Assembly (NCBI GenBank): GCA_002005505.1
Contig: KV908417.1
Coordinates: 448,786-468,785 of the forward strand
Direction: 5' to 3'
DNA length: 20,000 nt
From: Botryococcus braunii
Lineage: Eukaryota > Chlorophyta > Trebouxiophyceae
Shown here: in pieces, positions 6,563 to 15,566 of the stretch
Position numbering within the stretch: position 1 is the first letter of the stretch
Layout of the letters: each line of letters starts with the position of its first letter
Position numbers and translations under genes: made by a program
Notes under the pieces: model-generated
What the model was told of the DNA's origin: nothing
Seen by the model: the letters and a program-made list of their open reading frames with translations, nothing else
Databases searched by the model: none

Positions 6563-9500
6563 CTTCCAAGAAGAAAGGATCATCAGCTAGTGGAGCATCA
6601 ACGTCAAGCAGTGAACCAGCCTCATCCACACCCATCAGAGAACCGTGTACTCCCAGCACCTCAAGAGGCAGCGGAGATGAGCTGCCCAAGATTATCCCAA
6701 CAAATGTCAAGGTACACATAAAACTGAAGGAACGGGGGACAAATATTATTGTTTGGAAGAATGCATTTTTGGCAGCAAATGAGTCAAAAGGGTCTTTGCC
6801 TGCCATCCTGGAGGCTATGCCTGGTACAGCACATGACGCAGCCGCAATGTTACTGATTTATGAGTCAGTCCCAGAGGAATGGCTGGGACCTCTGTCTAAT
6901 CTGCCCTCTGCTTATGATGCATATGAGTTCATCTGCAGAAAGTTTATTGGTGGATATAATATCGAGGCCAATGCAGATTGGCTCCAAGAAATGAGCCAGG
7001 GAATGAAACATGACGAGACGATTTCGCAATATGTCAACAGAATGATCAACCTGAAGGCATGCCTTGACAGGAACAACCATGCTCTACTGGATGCACACGT
7101 TGCAACCCAGATTGTGCAGGGCTTGCCTGATGCAGCTAAAGAGCCAGGAATGATCACAACTGCTGCAGCACAACCCCTGGAGAAGCTGGCTGGACTTCTG
7201 CGCAACACAGCAGCTGCAGTGGGTTTTGATGAATATGCTCCTCGCCAACCAAGGGTTTTGGCTCTTGGACAAGGCTCCAGTGGAGCCAATACCCCACCAG
7301 CTGCCAGTGCAGTCCATCAGCAGGCCCAACCAACTGTCTCTGAGGCCAAGTCCGAGACTAAGGGCATCTGCAACTACTGCAATAAGAAGGGGCATTACTG
7401 GAGGGACTGTCGAAAGAGGAAGCGGGACGAGGAGACCCAACGGAACGTAGTGGCAGCGGTCCAACAATTGCAGGGAATGTGGCCACAGGGACCTCCACAT
7501 ATGGGTGGCCCACACCCTCCTGCAGCCCAGCTGGCGCACCCTGGACTGGATGCCTTTCCGGCATGGTTCCAACCCCCAGCTCCCCCACCTCCACCACCTG
7601 GAGGTATGCCATACATAATTTCCCTCAACATCCTGAAGACTCCTGTCAGAAATTCGTCTCTGCAATCCTGGCTGGTGGACAGTGGAGCATCTGTACATCT
7701 GGTGAATGATGTGACCCTACTACATAATCCAACTGTGCATGCCAAACCCATCCCATTACATCTGGCCACTTCAGATGCCACTGGAGGAATTGTAGCATCA
7801 GGCTCTGTCTGCATCCTCAGTCGAGTGGGAGTTCCCCTGTGGATACATCATGTTCAGTGTGTTCCTTCTGCAACCTCAAACATACTGTCAGTATCTGCAG
7901 CATTGCGGGATGGGGCAGTCTTTCGCACAGATGATGTTGGAGCGTTCACTGAAGTCTGTGGTCCAAACAGCTGGAGGTCTCGGATCAGTGCAGAGAAAGG
8001 GCTATTTTATATTCATCAAGTTGTAGCTCTGAGTCCCAGTGTTAACCACAGAAGAATTTCAGCTGCTGTGAAGTCCAAAACCCCCACCCAAAACTCACAC
8101 AACTGTGCCAGACGATACCTCTGGCATAGCAGAATGGGACATCCAGGTGAAACATGGATGCAGCGCCTAACCAATGAGGACCTGGTCTCGGGACTTGATA
8201 CATCCCTATGTCCCTGCTCCAATTGTCCAGTCTACTGTGAAGCATGTATTGAGGGAAAGACGTCTCGGCCTCCATTTGGAATAAGCAGTAGACCAGCTGT
8301 TGAACCACTTGACAGAGTACATATTGACACTGTGGGCCCCATTTTTCCTGCTGCAGTAACTGGTGAACGTTACTGGGTGACTGCTTTGGATGAGTCATCT
8401 CAGTTAAAGGCGGTCCTGCCTGTGAAGTCCAAAGATGCCATCAGTGCTGCTGTGAGGGACCTCATTCTATACTGGCAGACCCAGAAGAAAACCAAAGTGA
8501 AGTGTGTCCGGTGTGACCGTGGAACTGAATTTCTGAATGCCACGTTCAAAGAATTTTGTGCATCCCAGGGGACTAAATTGGAGACCTCAGCTCCTTACAC
8601 CCCGCAACAGAATGGAGCGGCTGAAAGAGCCAATCGCACCCTCAAGGAACGTACCAGGACTCTTCTGGCTTTTGCAGCTGCCAGTCCAACGTTGTGGAAG
8701 GAGGCCCTGGAAACTGCATGCACCCTACTGAACATGGGTCCCAGTACCGGGAGGGACCGCACGCCATCAGAATTATTTTTTGGCTACAAACCAAATGTAA
8801 CCCCACTGCGTACCTGGGGTTGCTTGGCCTTTGTGCACATTCCTGATGTCCAGCGCTCTGTGTTTTCCCCTAAAACTGTGCCAGGGATGCTTACTGGTTA
8901 CTCAGCCTCCTCCAAAGCCTATCGGATCTATGTGGGAGGGGGTATCTGGAAGGAGAGCAGAGATGTGGTTTTCGTGGAGCACCTCAGGGGAGCCTCTCGG
9001 GTTGGCATGAGCGTTTCCTCAACACAGTCTACAGAGTTTCTGTGTCCTGAGCCCTCTGCAAGTGACACTCCCCCAGTCTTTCCCGGCACCTCCCCTGGCA
9101 CAACCAACATCAGCCTTGAGACAGATCTTGATGACCCACACAGTGAGCCTGAGTACCTGCCAGCCTCCAGCAACCTCCCCACACAGCCTGTCACAGGACC
9201 CCCCAGTGAGGCTGAGCCCGAGCCTGAATCCAGAAGACTGTGTGACCCAGTGGAGATGGATCAAACCCTGGAGGCAGTACAGGACTTAGCCAGAGGAGTG
9301 AGACAGGACTCCCACCTTCGACCGCAGATGGAGCGAGCCCAGGAGGTCCTCAGACCAACTAGGTCTGATTGCCGCAACCACCAATTGGATGGCCTGACCC
9401 GGGCTCAACGACACGAACAACGCACTGCCGCCAAAGACCTCCTGCTGCCACAGGAGAAGGGAGAGAGCAGAGAGCGAGAGGGGTTGACTGAATGTGACTC

Positions 9501-11961
9501 TCTGTCACAGGGACCAGGGGAAGTGCAGCTAGAGGGTGATTCACATGAGGGGCATGAATTGCATGTGAGTGCAGTGAGGGGGGCAGCTACATGCAAAGCT
9601 GCAAATGGTCCCGGGGAGCTGAGCAGTATGGGTGGGTCTTGTTCAGTGACTGAGAGAAATGTAAGAGATGTGACCATGCAGAGTTCTTCTGGCAACCCGT
9701 CCAGTCAGAGCACTCCTGGACGGGACTGTGGTGGCAGCCACCGGTCAGAGGAAGCATCATATGCTTTCTCTGCACCAGCCAAACATGATTGTGAGCGGGA
9801 GACAGGATCTGCATCCTTGACTCCATGTAAGGGACGAGAGGAGGAGGTGAATCAGGAGCACAGACATTGTGGAGACAGACCAAATTACAAGTGCTCACTG
9901 AGAGGTACCTGTGCCTGGGAGAGTGATGTCAGAGATGTGAGGTCACTCCCAACAGTGACATGCAGTCGGTCTGAGAGGCATGTGGATCACATAAATCAGG
10001 GGAAGTATGCAGACACTCTGCCATATCCCGATGTTGCTTGTGAGAGACCTGAAGAGTCTGAACTCTTGCAGGCATGTCAGAGTGTGTCTGAGGAGGTGAA
10101 TCGGAAGTCTGGACAATGTGAAGGGATTCCAAATTACAAAGACTGTCCGAGAGGTACCTGTGCATGGGAGGATGATGTGAGGGATGAGCAGAGTAACTTG
10201 TGCAAAGCCAAGTGTGAGTCCAAGCGAGAGCGTGCTATGAGAGAGCATTCTACTTCTACTGGAGAGCCTGTGATGTGTAACTCAGCGAGTGTCAGTGGAA
10301 GAGTAGTGGGTTCTGGACAAAGTGAGAGAAAATCAGGCAATTCAGAGGAAAAGCACACAGGTGTCAGATTTGGGAAAATTCACGTTCCCTCTAATTTGAG
10401 AGAAGCACAGATGTCTCCCCAGTGGGAATACTGGAAGGCAGCTATGCAGGAAGAGCAAAATTCTCTAGATACTCATGAGGTCATGGAGTATGTTCCGAGA
10501 CCTCGTGGACATAAGGTTATTCCAGTTCACTGGATATTTTCAGTGAAAATGGATGCACATGGCAATGTTGTGAGATTCAAGGCCAGATTAGTGGCACAGG
10601 GATGCAGACAAATCCCTGGAGTGGATGTGATGGAGGTCTTTGCTCCTACTAGTAGCTATGGAGCTAGAAGAGCTCTGCTTGCTGTTGCTGCAAGAGAGGG
10701 CTGTGAAATTCATCAGGTGGACGTTAAGACCGCCTTTCTGAATGGTGAGCTCGAGGAGGAAGTATATGTAACGCAACCTCCTGGCTTTGAGAATGGTGAT
10801 AAGAATATTGTGTGCCGATTGAGAAAGGCGTTGTATGGCCTGAAGCAGGCTCCACGTGCCTGGCACAAAACCCTGAATGACAAACTTGAAGTCATGGGGT
10901 ATGAGGTGTGCAAGAGTGATGCGGGAGTGTATGTGAGATGCTCTACTGATGGAGGAAAGTCCTATGTGCTGATCTATGTTGATGATCTTCTGATAGTTTC
11001 CAAGGGCATGTCAGAAATCGAGAGAGTGAAGGGACTTCTCAAGAAAGAATTCACCATCCATGATCTTGGGGAAGTGAAGGATTTCTTGGGATGTCAAGTG
11101 ATGAGAGATAGAGATAAAGGGCTGATCACCCTGAGTTGCATCCCTAAAATCGATGCACTTGTAGAGAAATTTGGCTTGGATCTTGAGTCAGTGGGACCTG
11201 ATACTCCCATGACAAAAGATTTCGTAATGTCCCAAAGGCCTGCACCGAGAGATGGGAGCGACAGCATTGGTGCTGGCAGTCCACTACCTCCAGGTCACCG
11301 TTACTGTGAGTTAGTAGGGTCTCTTCTGTATATAGCCAACACCACACGTCCCGATATAGCTCAGGCAGTAGGTGTATTGTCTCGTTATCGCATATCTCCC
11401 ACCACAGCACATTGGAATGAAGCCATCCGTGTGTTGAAGTATCTGAAAGGAACCCGAGATTTGGTTCTAACTCTCGGAGGGGGGGAGATAGAGCTAGAAG
11501 GCTATGTGGATGCCGACTATGGAGGTGATCAGGATCATCGCTTCTCTACCACTGGCTTTGTCCTCACTGTGTTTGGAGGAGCAGTAGTGTGGGGAAGTAA
11601 AAAGCAATCTGCTGTTGCCACTTCAACAGTGGAGGCTGAATTCATGGCAGCAAGTGCTGTTGTGAAGGAAGCAAATTGGCTGAGAGGTTTCCTGGAGGAA
11701 ATTGGAGTGTTACCGTGGATAGTGAAGATTCATTGTGACAACCAAGGGTGTATAAACCACCTGAGGAATCCGGTGTACTCCAAACACACAAAGCATATTG
11801 CAATTAGCTGTCATTTCGCACGTGAAGCTATTGCAAAGGGGCAGGTTGAATTCAAGTACATTCAATCTGCTAGAAATGTGGCTGACATTTTTACCAAACC
11901 ACTAGTTAGACAAGTGTTTCTGGGACATCGTAACTCACTGGGACTGGCCAAGTTTCTGTGA
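6559..11961 (+). CDS. gag-pol: Copia Gag-Pol polyprotein (1800 aa)
   Basis: Single unbroken frame. Residues 1-45 are Ser/Lys-rich. About 55-240 is the copia-type Gag (UBN2-like) region. A CX2CX4HX4C zinc knuckle lies at 271-284, followed by a basic patch and a Pro-rich linker. The aspartic protease has VDSGAS with catalytic D374. The pre-integrase zinc site is H523, H528, C560, C563. The integrase core triad is D590, D653, E689 (D,35,E). A long hydrophilic spacer of about 430 residues (roughly 850-1280) follows and contains a duplicated Cys-bearing module at 1095-1129 and 1178-1212. RT has D1388 (QVDVKTAF) and YVDD (1473-1476). RNase H has D1651/D1653, E1694 and D1727. The end, IFTKPL and on, is typical of copia. 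No frameshift separates gag from pol, so Gag excess would need another mechanism. All catalytic residues are present. Confidence 0.97.
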   Translation: MTSKKKGSSASGASTSSSEPASSTPIREPCTPSTSRGSGDELPKIIPTNVKVHIKLKERGTNIIVWKNAFLAANESKGSLPAILEAMPGTAHDAAAMLLIYESVPEEWLGPLSNLPSAYDAYEFICRKFIGGYNIEANADWLQEMSQGMKHDETISQYVNRMINLKACLDRNNHALLDAHVATQIVQGLPDAAKEPGMITTAAAQPLEKLAGLLRNTAAAVGFDEYAPRQPRVLALGQGSSGANTPPAASAVHQQAQPTVSEAKSETKGICNYCNKKGHYWRDCRKRKRDEETQRNVVAAVQQLQGMWPQGPPHMGGPHPPAAQLAHPGLDAFPAWFQPPAPPPPPPGGMPYIISLNILKTPVRNSSLQSWLVDSGASVHLVNDVTLLHNPTVHAKPIPLHLATSDATGGIVASGSVCILSRVGVPLWIHHVQCVPSATSNILSVSAALRDGAVFRTDDVGAFTEVCGPNSWRSRISAEKGLFYIHQVVALSPSVNHRRISAAVKSKTPTQNSHNCARRYLWHSRMGHPGETWMQRLTNEDLVSGLDTSLCPCSNCPVYCEACIEGKTSRPPFGISSRPAVEPLDRVHIDTVGPIFPAAVTGERYWVTALDESSQLKAVLPVKSKDAISAAVRDLILYWQTQKKTKVKCVRCDRGTEFLNATFKEFCASQGTKLETSAPYTPQQNGAAERANRTLKERTRTLLAFAAASPTLWKEALETACTLLNMGPSTGRDRTPSELFFGYKPNVTPLRTWGCLAFVHIPDVQRSVFSPKTVPGMLTGYSASSKAYRIYVGGGIWKESRDVVFVEHLRGASRVGMSVSSTQSTEFLCPEPSASDTPPVFPGTSPGTTNISLETDLDDPHSEPEYLPASSNLPTQPVTGPPSEAEPEPESRRLCDPVEMDQTLEAVQDLARGVRQDSHLRPQMERAQEVLRPTRSDCRNHQLDGLTRAQRHEQRTAAKDLLLPQEKGESREREGLTECDSLSQGPGEVQLEGDSHEGHELHVSAVRGAATCKAANGPGELSSMGGSCSVTERNVRDVTMQSSSGNPSSQSTPGRDCGGSHRSEEASYAFSAPAKHDCERETGSASLTPCKGREEEVNQEHRHCGDRPNYKCSLRGTCAWESDVRDVRSLPTVTCSRSERHVDHINQGKYADTLPYPDVACERPEESELLQACQSVSEEVNRKSGQCEGIPNYKDCPRGTCAWEDDVRDEQSNLCKAKCESKRERAMREHSTSTGEPVMCNSASVSGRVVGSGQSERKSGNSEEKHTGVRFGKIHVPSNLREAQMSPQWEYWKAAMQEEQNSLDTHEVMEYVPRPRGHKVIPVHWIFSVKMDAHGNVVRFKARLVAQGCRQIPGVDVMEVFAPTSSYGARRALLAVAAREGCEIHQVDVKTAFLNGELEEEVYVTQPPGFENGDKNIVCRLRKALYGLKQAPRAWHKTLNDKLEVMGYEVCKSDAGVYVRCSTDGGKSYVLIYVDDLLIVSKGMSEIERVKGLLKKEFTIHDLGEVKDFLGCQVMRDRDKGLITLSCIPKIDALVEKFGLDLESVGPDTPMTKDFVMSQRPAPRDGSDSIGAGSPLPPGHRYCELVGSLLYIANTTRPDIAQAVGVLSRYRISPTTAHWNEAIRVLKYLKGTRDLVLTLGGGEIELEGYVDADYGGDQDHRFSTTGFVLTVFGGAVVWGSKKQSAVATSTVEAEFMAASAVVKEANWLRGFLEEIGVLPWIVKIHCDNQGCINHLRNPVYSKHTKHIAISCHFAREAIAKGQVEFKYIQSARNVADIFTKPLVRQVFLGHRNSLGLAKFL
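9841..10195 (+). repeat. Duplicated Cys-bearing module inside the integrase-RT spacer
   Basis: Residues 1095-1129 and 1178-1212 of Gag-Pol share EEVN, a Cys ten positions in, PNYK, a Cys, RGTCAWE and DVRD. The repeat is spaced 83 codons apart and visible in DNA too (GAGGAGGTGAATC, CCAAATTACAA, AGAGGTACCTGTGC). A weaker echo (ERNVRDV) occurs near residue 1034. Function is unknown. Confidence 0.75.
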
Positions 11962-11964
11962 GGT

Positions 11965-11979
11965 AAAGGCAAGGGGAAG
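11965..11979 (+). promoter_or_regulatory. Polypurine tract
   Basis: AAAGGCAAGGGGAAG directly abuts the 3' LTR start, three bases after the gag-pol stop codon. This is the expected position of the plus-strand primer. One C interrupts it; AAGGGGAAG is pure. Confidence 0.88.
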
Positions 11980-12670
11980 TGTTGTGTTAATTAATTTTAT
12001 GCCTTTCCCTCAGAGGAGTAATAATGGCAAGTCTCCGTATGAAGACAATACCAATTAGGAAAGAGAGGCAGAACCCTGAGTTCTGCCAGGCAATACATGC
12101 ATTTGAACGAAGACTATCATAACGCAAGTTACAGACACGTTTGTAGAAAGGAGGCATATGGGGCAAGCACGGATAGGGAAGGCACTTGGTTGGAACTATA
12201 GTGGCACTCCGGGTGTCTATCAATCAGTTGCTAACCAGTCCTTGACTTGTATATGTCCGTGCCTACTTAACAACGCACAAGTAGGAGGACATCGTCTAAC
12301 ACCCTCCGTGCCGCCACCATGCAGGTGACTTAATCCTTATTGTATTCCTGGATTTAGCACTCAGATGAACATTGTTAGAACATGTTAGACATATAGAGTT
12401 GAGTTTAGCTCATCGGACAAAGTAATGAACACGACCTGGGTGAGAGCAGGTTAGGCGTGTTTGAACTGCGTCACCTTGTTAGGAGAGATGAGAGATATTG
12501 TAACACTTGGTTGGAACTATAGTGGCACTCCGGGTGTCTATCAATCAGTTGCTAACCAGTCCTTGACTTGTATATGTCCGTGCCTACTTAACAACGCACA
12601 AGTAGGAGGACATCGTCTAACACCCTCCGTGCCGCCACCATGCAGGATACGCCAAGCCCAGAATATTTCA
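11980..12670 (+). repeat. 3' LTR
   Basis: 691 bp, same ends and length as the 5' LTR and identical on reading. Its inner ATG at 12640 (GCCGCCACCATG) reads out of the LTR into flanking DNA as a 96-codon frame ending at 12930, a chimera created by the insertion. Confidence 0.96.
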
Positions 12671-12675
12671 TTTGT
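12671..12675. repeat. Target-site duplication TTTGT, right
   Basis: Matches 5526-5530. Removing the copia and one TTTGT rejoins the RLE copy as GGGATGTTTTGTTATG, in line with GGGATATTTTGTCATT in the long copy. Confidence 0.93.
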
Positions 12676-12812
12676 TATGCATTGGGTCCGTCTCATTATT
12701 GCGGCCGCTGTGGGTCGCCAGCCGGCCGCTCGGCGGGTTTGACTCATAGCTCGAAACTTGTGGATTTGGGTGCTTGCACATTGGGCCGGTCTTTTTTCCT
12801 CCAGTTTTGTAA
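12676..12812 (+). mobile_element. RLE-family element copy 1, right part
   Basis: Continues copy 1 beyond the copia insertion. It encodes the conserved C-terminal tail (LIIAAAVGRQPAARRV, then TGA), followed by a 3' UTR with GACTCATAGCT, CATTGGGC and GGTCTTTTTT words shared with the long copy, ending at TGTAA (12808-12812). The reading frame and 3' end agree with the copy at 15440-15571. Confidence 0.75.
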
Positions 12813-12842
12813 AGTCAGCGTGCCCCAAAAAACATCCTTTGA

Positions 12843-15500
12843 GCAGAAGAATCTTGGGCTGCAGCATTGCGGTCCGCTCTCAAGGCTGTTGCGGACTCGG
12901 GCTCCGAGGCTGCCTGGGTTGAGCTGTTGATCCTTCCGATGTGCGTCCTGTCAGCTCGTCGCAGGCCTCGGGGTGAGGGAGTTGCGCAGCACGTCCGCCG
13001 TCGGGCCCGCGCATGGTTGGATGGGGATATTGATGGCCTAATTGATGAACTCTTGGCCACCGCGCCTGCAGCCACTGCCCCACCCCGCCCATTAGACGAT
13101 GCGGCGCTTGCCGCTCGCGTCTTGCGCAAGGTTGCAGCTGGCCATTTATCAGCGGCTGTTCGGATGTTGGAGCCTGCCACCATCGCCCCAGCCACGCCTG
13201 ACACATGTGCTGCATTGGCAGCGCTTCATCCTATCCGACCGCTTCCCGTTGGCGCCCCGCCTGCGCAGGCCCCTTACCGTGCCCAAGTGGAGGAAGTCTT
13301 GGCTGCCCTCAAAACCTTCCCACCTGGTACCGCTGGCGGGCGGGACGGCTTGACCCCATTACATATAAAACATGCCTTCTCTGTAGGTGGCTCAGACCTC
13401 TTATTGGACAGCCTCCTTGGCGTGGTCAATCGGGCCTTAGCTGGGGATGTTCCCCCTCCCTTGCGATCTTATTGGGCCAGCGCTCCCATCACCCCTCTCT
13501 TGAAGCCCAATGGGGGTATCCGGCCCATTGCAGTGGGGCTCACCCTGCGCCGTCTGGTTTCCAAGATAGCTGTTGCAGCCGTCTTGCCCGCTGTCAGTGA
13601 GTATTTGCAGCCACACCAAGTTGGGGTTGGAGTCCGAGGGGGTGCAGAAGGCCTCGTCCATGCCCTCAACCGCTTGGTGGCACACCAGCAAGATTCCCCC
13701 GACCTCGTCGTTGTCAGCTTGGACTTCCAAAATGCTTTCAATACGGTCGACCGCAACCGCATGCTTGGGGAAGTCGCCCTCCATTGCCCCAGCATCTGGC
13801 AGTATGTGGCGACGACGTACGGCTGCGCGGCCCATCAGTATGTTGGGCCCCATGTCGTGGACTCCACAACAGGGGTCCAGCAAGGGGACCCCCTCTCTCC
13901 GCTGCTTTTTGCGCTCACTGTCCAGCCACTCCTCCTTGACCTTCATCGGGAGTGTCCCGACGTACACCAAGGGTGGTATCTGGATGACGGCACGTTTGTT
14001 GGTCCCGTGCCCGCAGCGCAGCAGGCAGTCCAGTTGGTTGTTGACCGGGCCCCCGCATATGGCTTGAGCCTCAACCCTCACAAGTGCTGTGTGTGGTCGC
14101 CGCGCCCGAACCCTCAGCATTTGGATGGGTTCCCTCTGGGCTTCGTCAATGAAACTCGTGCTGGTTTGATAGTGTTGGGGGCAGCGGTCACCGTGTCAGT
14201 CGAGTACGCGGCTTCCGTAGCCCAGGCGCACGTTGATGCCGTGGCAGCCTCGCTCCAGCGTTTGCCGATTCTCCGCCACCCCCAAGCCGAGCTTCTCTTG
14301 CTTCGCAGTTGCCTTGGGACCTGCAAGGTGGTTTTCACAGCCCGGACCATGCCGCCAGCTGCAGCTGCGCAAGCTTTGGTGACCTTTGATATGCTCCAAA
14401 CCCAGGTCCTCCAATCCATTGTCACAGCTGGTGGTGGTGGTTTTGGCCCTTTGCAGCAAACCTTGGCTGGCTTGCCTATTGCCCAGGGGGGTCTAGGGGT
14501 CACTAAGGCCACTTCCCTTCTGCCTTGTGCCTATCTCGCCTCCGTCACGCAGACAGCCCCCCTCCAGGACCGCCTTCTGGGGACATCCACTGCCCCTCTT
14601 GTCCCCGCTGCCCTAGCTGCCAAGGCTGACTACTGCGCCCTTGTTCCTGATTTCGATGCGGCGCTCTTCGAGGATCCGGATTTTGTCCGCAGCAAAGTGC
14701 AAGCCCGGCTGTCCAAACCCTTGTCTCACCGCGCATACCAGGAGGTTCTTGATGACCCTGCTCGCTCGGATCGCGACCGTGCTGTGCTCCAATCTCTTAC
14801 ACAGCCGGGAGCGTCTGATTGGCTGCTGGCTCTCCCAGTTCCCCATTTGCAGCAAACCATGCCCCCAGAGTCGTTCCGCTGCCGCCTTCAATACCAGCTC
14901 TTGATCCCCATTTTCCACCCTGGCTCCCAATGCCCGTGCTGCTTGAGGGAGTTGGATGTCTGGGGCGACCACGCGGTCCACTGCACCTCAGGGGGGGCTG
15001 TTGCCATTGTCGGCCGACATTACTCCGTTCGTAACGGCCTGGACGCTGTCCTTACCTCAGCTCGTCAGCGGGTCACCCGGGAACCCGCCTTTCCCACCCC
15101 TGTCCCTGGCCAGGAGCGCCGTCGCGCAGACCTCCGCCTCCATGCGTGGGAGGAGGGGCGTGACCTTTATATCGACATCGTTGGCTCTTCCCCACTCACA
15201 GTTGCCAACTTGCTGCACTTCGTGCCGGGTGGGGCCGCCGCGCGCGCTGCCCAAGACAAGCAGACCCGCTATGCTGTCTTGTTGTCGCGTCAGCAGCCGC
15301 CTGTGGCTTTCCAAGCCTTCGCTTTTGAAACATTGGGAGGGTTGCATGCTGATGCGCTGGCCTTGTTGCAGAGGCTCCAGGGGCTTTTGAACCAAGCCAT
15401 CATTGCTCACGAAGATGTGGAGGGATATTTTGTCATTCGTCGGGTCAGTTTCATCATTGCGGCGGCTGTGGGTCGCCAGCTGGCCGCTCGCCGGGTGTGA
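12843..15500 (+). CDS. Non-LTR retrotransposon RT plus restriction-like endonuclease (partial, 5'-truncated)
   Basis: An open frame of about 885 codons starts after a TGA at 12840-12842. There is no ATG at its start (first in-frame ATG at 12939), so the N-terminus is missing. Counting from TTG at 12867: RT palm motifs are LDFQNAF with D286, GVQQGDPLSP (336-345) and YLDD (371-374), with KPNGGIRPIAVG upstream. After the thumb comes a CCHC-type cluster (C689, C691, C692, H702, H705, C706). A PD-(D/E)XK-like endonuclease follows, with RRAD (D755), YIDIVGSSPL (D770) and DKQTRY (K798). This RT-then-nuclease order fits the RLE class (R2/CRE/NeSL or Dualen-like); the exact clade is not resolved. The last residues (RRVSFIIAAAVGRQLAARRV) are conserved in other copies here. 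It begins about 30 bp after the 3' end of copy 1, head to tail. Confidence 0.85.
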   Translation, partial: AEESWAAALRSALKAVADSGSEAAWVELLILPMCVLSARRRPRGEGVAQHVRRRARAWLDGDIDGLIDELLATAPAATAPPRPLDDAALAARVLRKVAAGHLSAAVRMLEPATIAPATPDTCAALAALHPIRPLPVGAPPAQAPYRAQVEEVLAALKTFPPGTAGGRDGLTPLHIKHAFSVGGSDLLLDSLLGVVNRALAGDVPPPLRSYWASAPITPLLKPNGGIRPIAVGLTLRRLVSKIAVAAVLPAVSEYLQPHQVGVGVRGGAEGLVHALNRLVAHQQDSPDLVVVSLDFQNAFNTVDRNRMLGEVALHCPSIWQYVATTYGCAAHQYVGPHVVDSTTGVQQGDPLSPLLFALTVQPLLLDLHRECPDVHQGWYLDDGTFVGPVPAAQQAVQLVVDRAPAYGLSLNPHKCCVWSPRPNPQHLDGFPLGFVNETRAGLIVLGAAVTVSVEYAASVAQAHVDAVAASLQRLPILRHPQAELLLLRSCLGTCKVVFTARTMPPAAAAQALVTFDMLQTQVLQSIVTAGGGGFGPLQQTLAGLPIAQGGLGVTKATSLLPCAYLASVTQTAPLQDRLLGTSTAPLVPAALAAKADYCALVPDFDAALFEDPDFVRSKVQARLSKPLSHRAYQEVLDDPARSDRDRAVLQSLTQPGASDWLLALPVPHLQQTMPPESFRCRLQYQLLIPIFHPGSQCPCCLRELDVWGDHAVHCTSGGAVAIVGRHYSVRNGLDAVLTSARQRVTREPAFPTPVPGQERRRADLRLHAWEEGRDLYIDIVGSSPLTVANLLHFVPGGAAARAAQDKQTRYAVLLSRQQPPVAFQAFAFETLGGLHADALALLQRLQGLLNQAIIAHEDVEGYFVIRRVSFIIAAAVGRQLAARRV

Positions 15501-15566
15501 CTCATAGCTTGACACATTGGGGGTTTGGGTCCCTGAACATTGGGCTGGTCTTTTTTACTCCACTCT

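Larger units (their letters stand above)
5531..12670 (+). mobile_element. Complete Ty1/copia LTR retrotransposon (7140 bp)
   Basis: All hallmarks are present in order: TTTGT duplication, 691-bp 5' LTR (TG...CA), primer-binding site, a small leader ORF, a single gag-pol frame in copia order (gag, protease, integrase, RT, RNase H), polypurine tract, 691-bp 3' LTR, TTTGT duplication. Integrase before RT defines the copia superfamily (Pseudoviridae). The LTRs look identical base for base on reading, so insertion was recent and the copy may be autonomous. It sits inside the 3' coding end of an older RLE-family non-LTR copy. The leader ORF with a histone-H3-like start and the long integrase-RT spacer are unusual for the superfamily. 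Confidence 0.96.

Noticed and set aside
7084..10913. Antisense frames of 60-200 codons opposite gag-pol
   Set aside because: They mirror the codon pattern of the sense polyprotein and have no motifs of their own.
13437..14120. 227-codon antisense frame opposite the RLE reverse transcriptase
   Set aside because: Shadow of a GC-rich sense ORF; no recognisable protein features.
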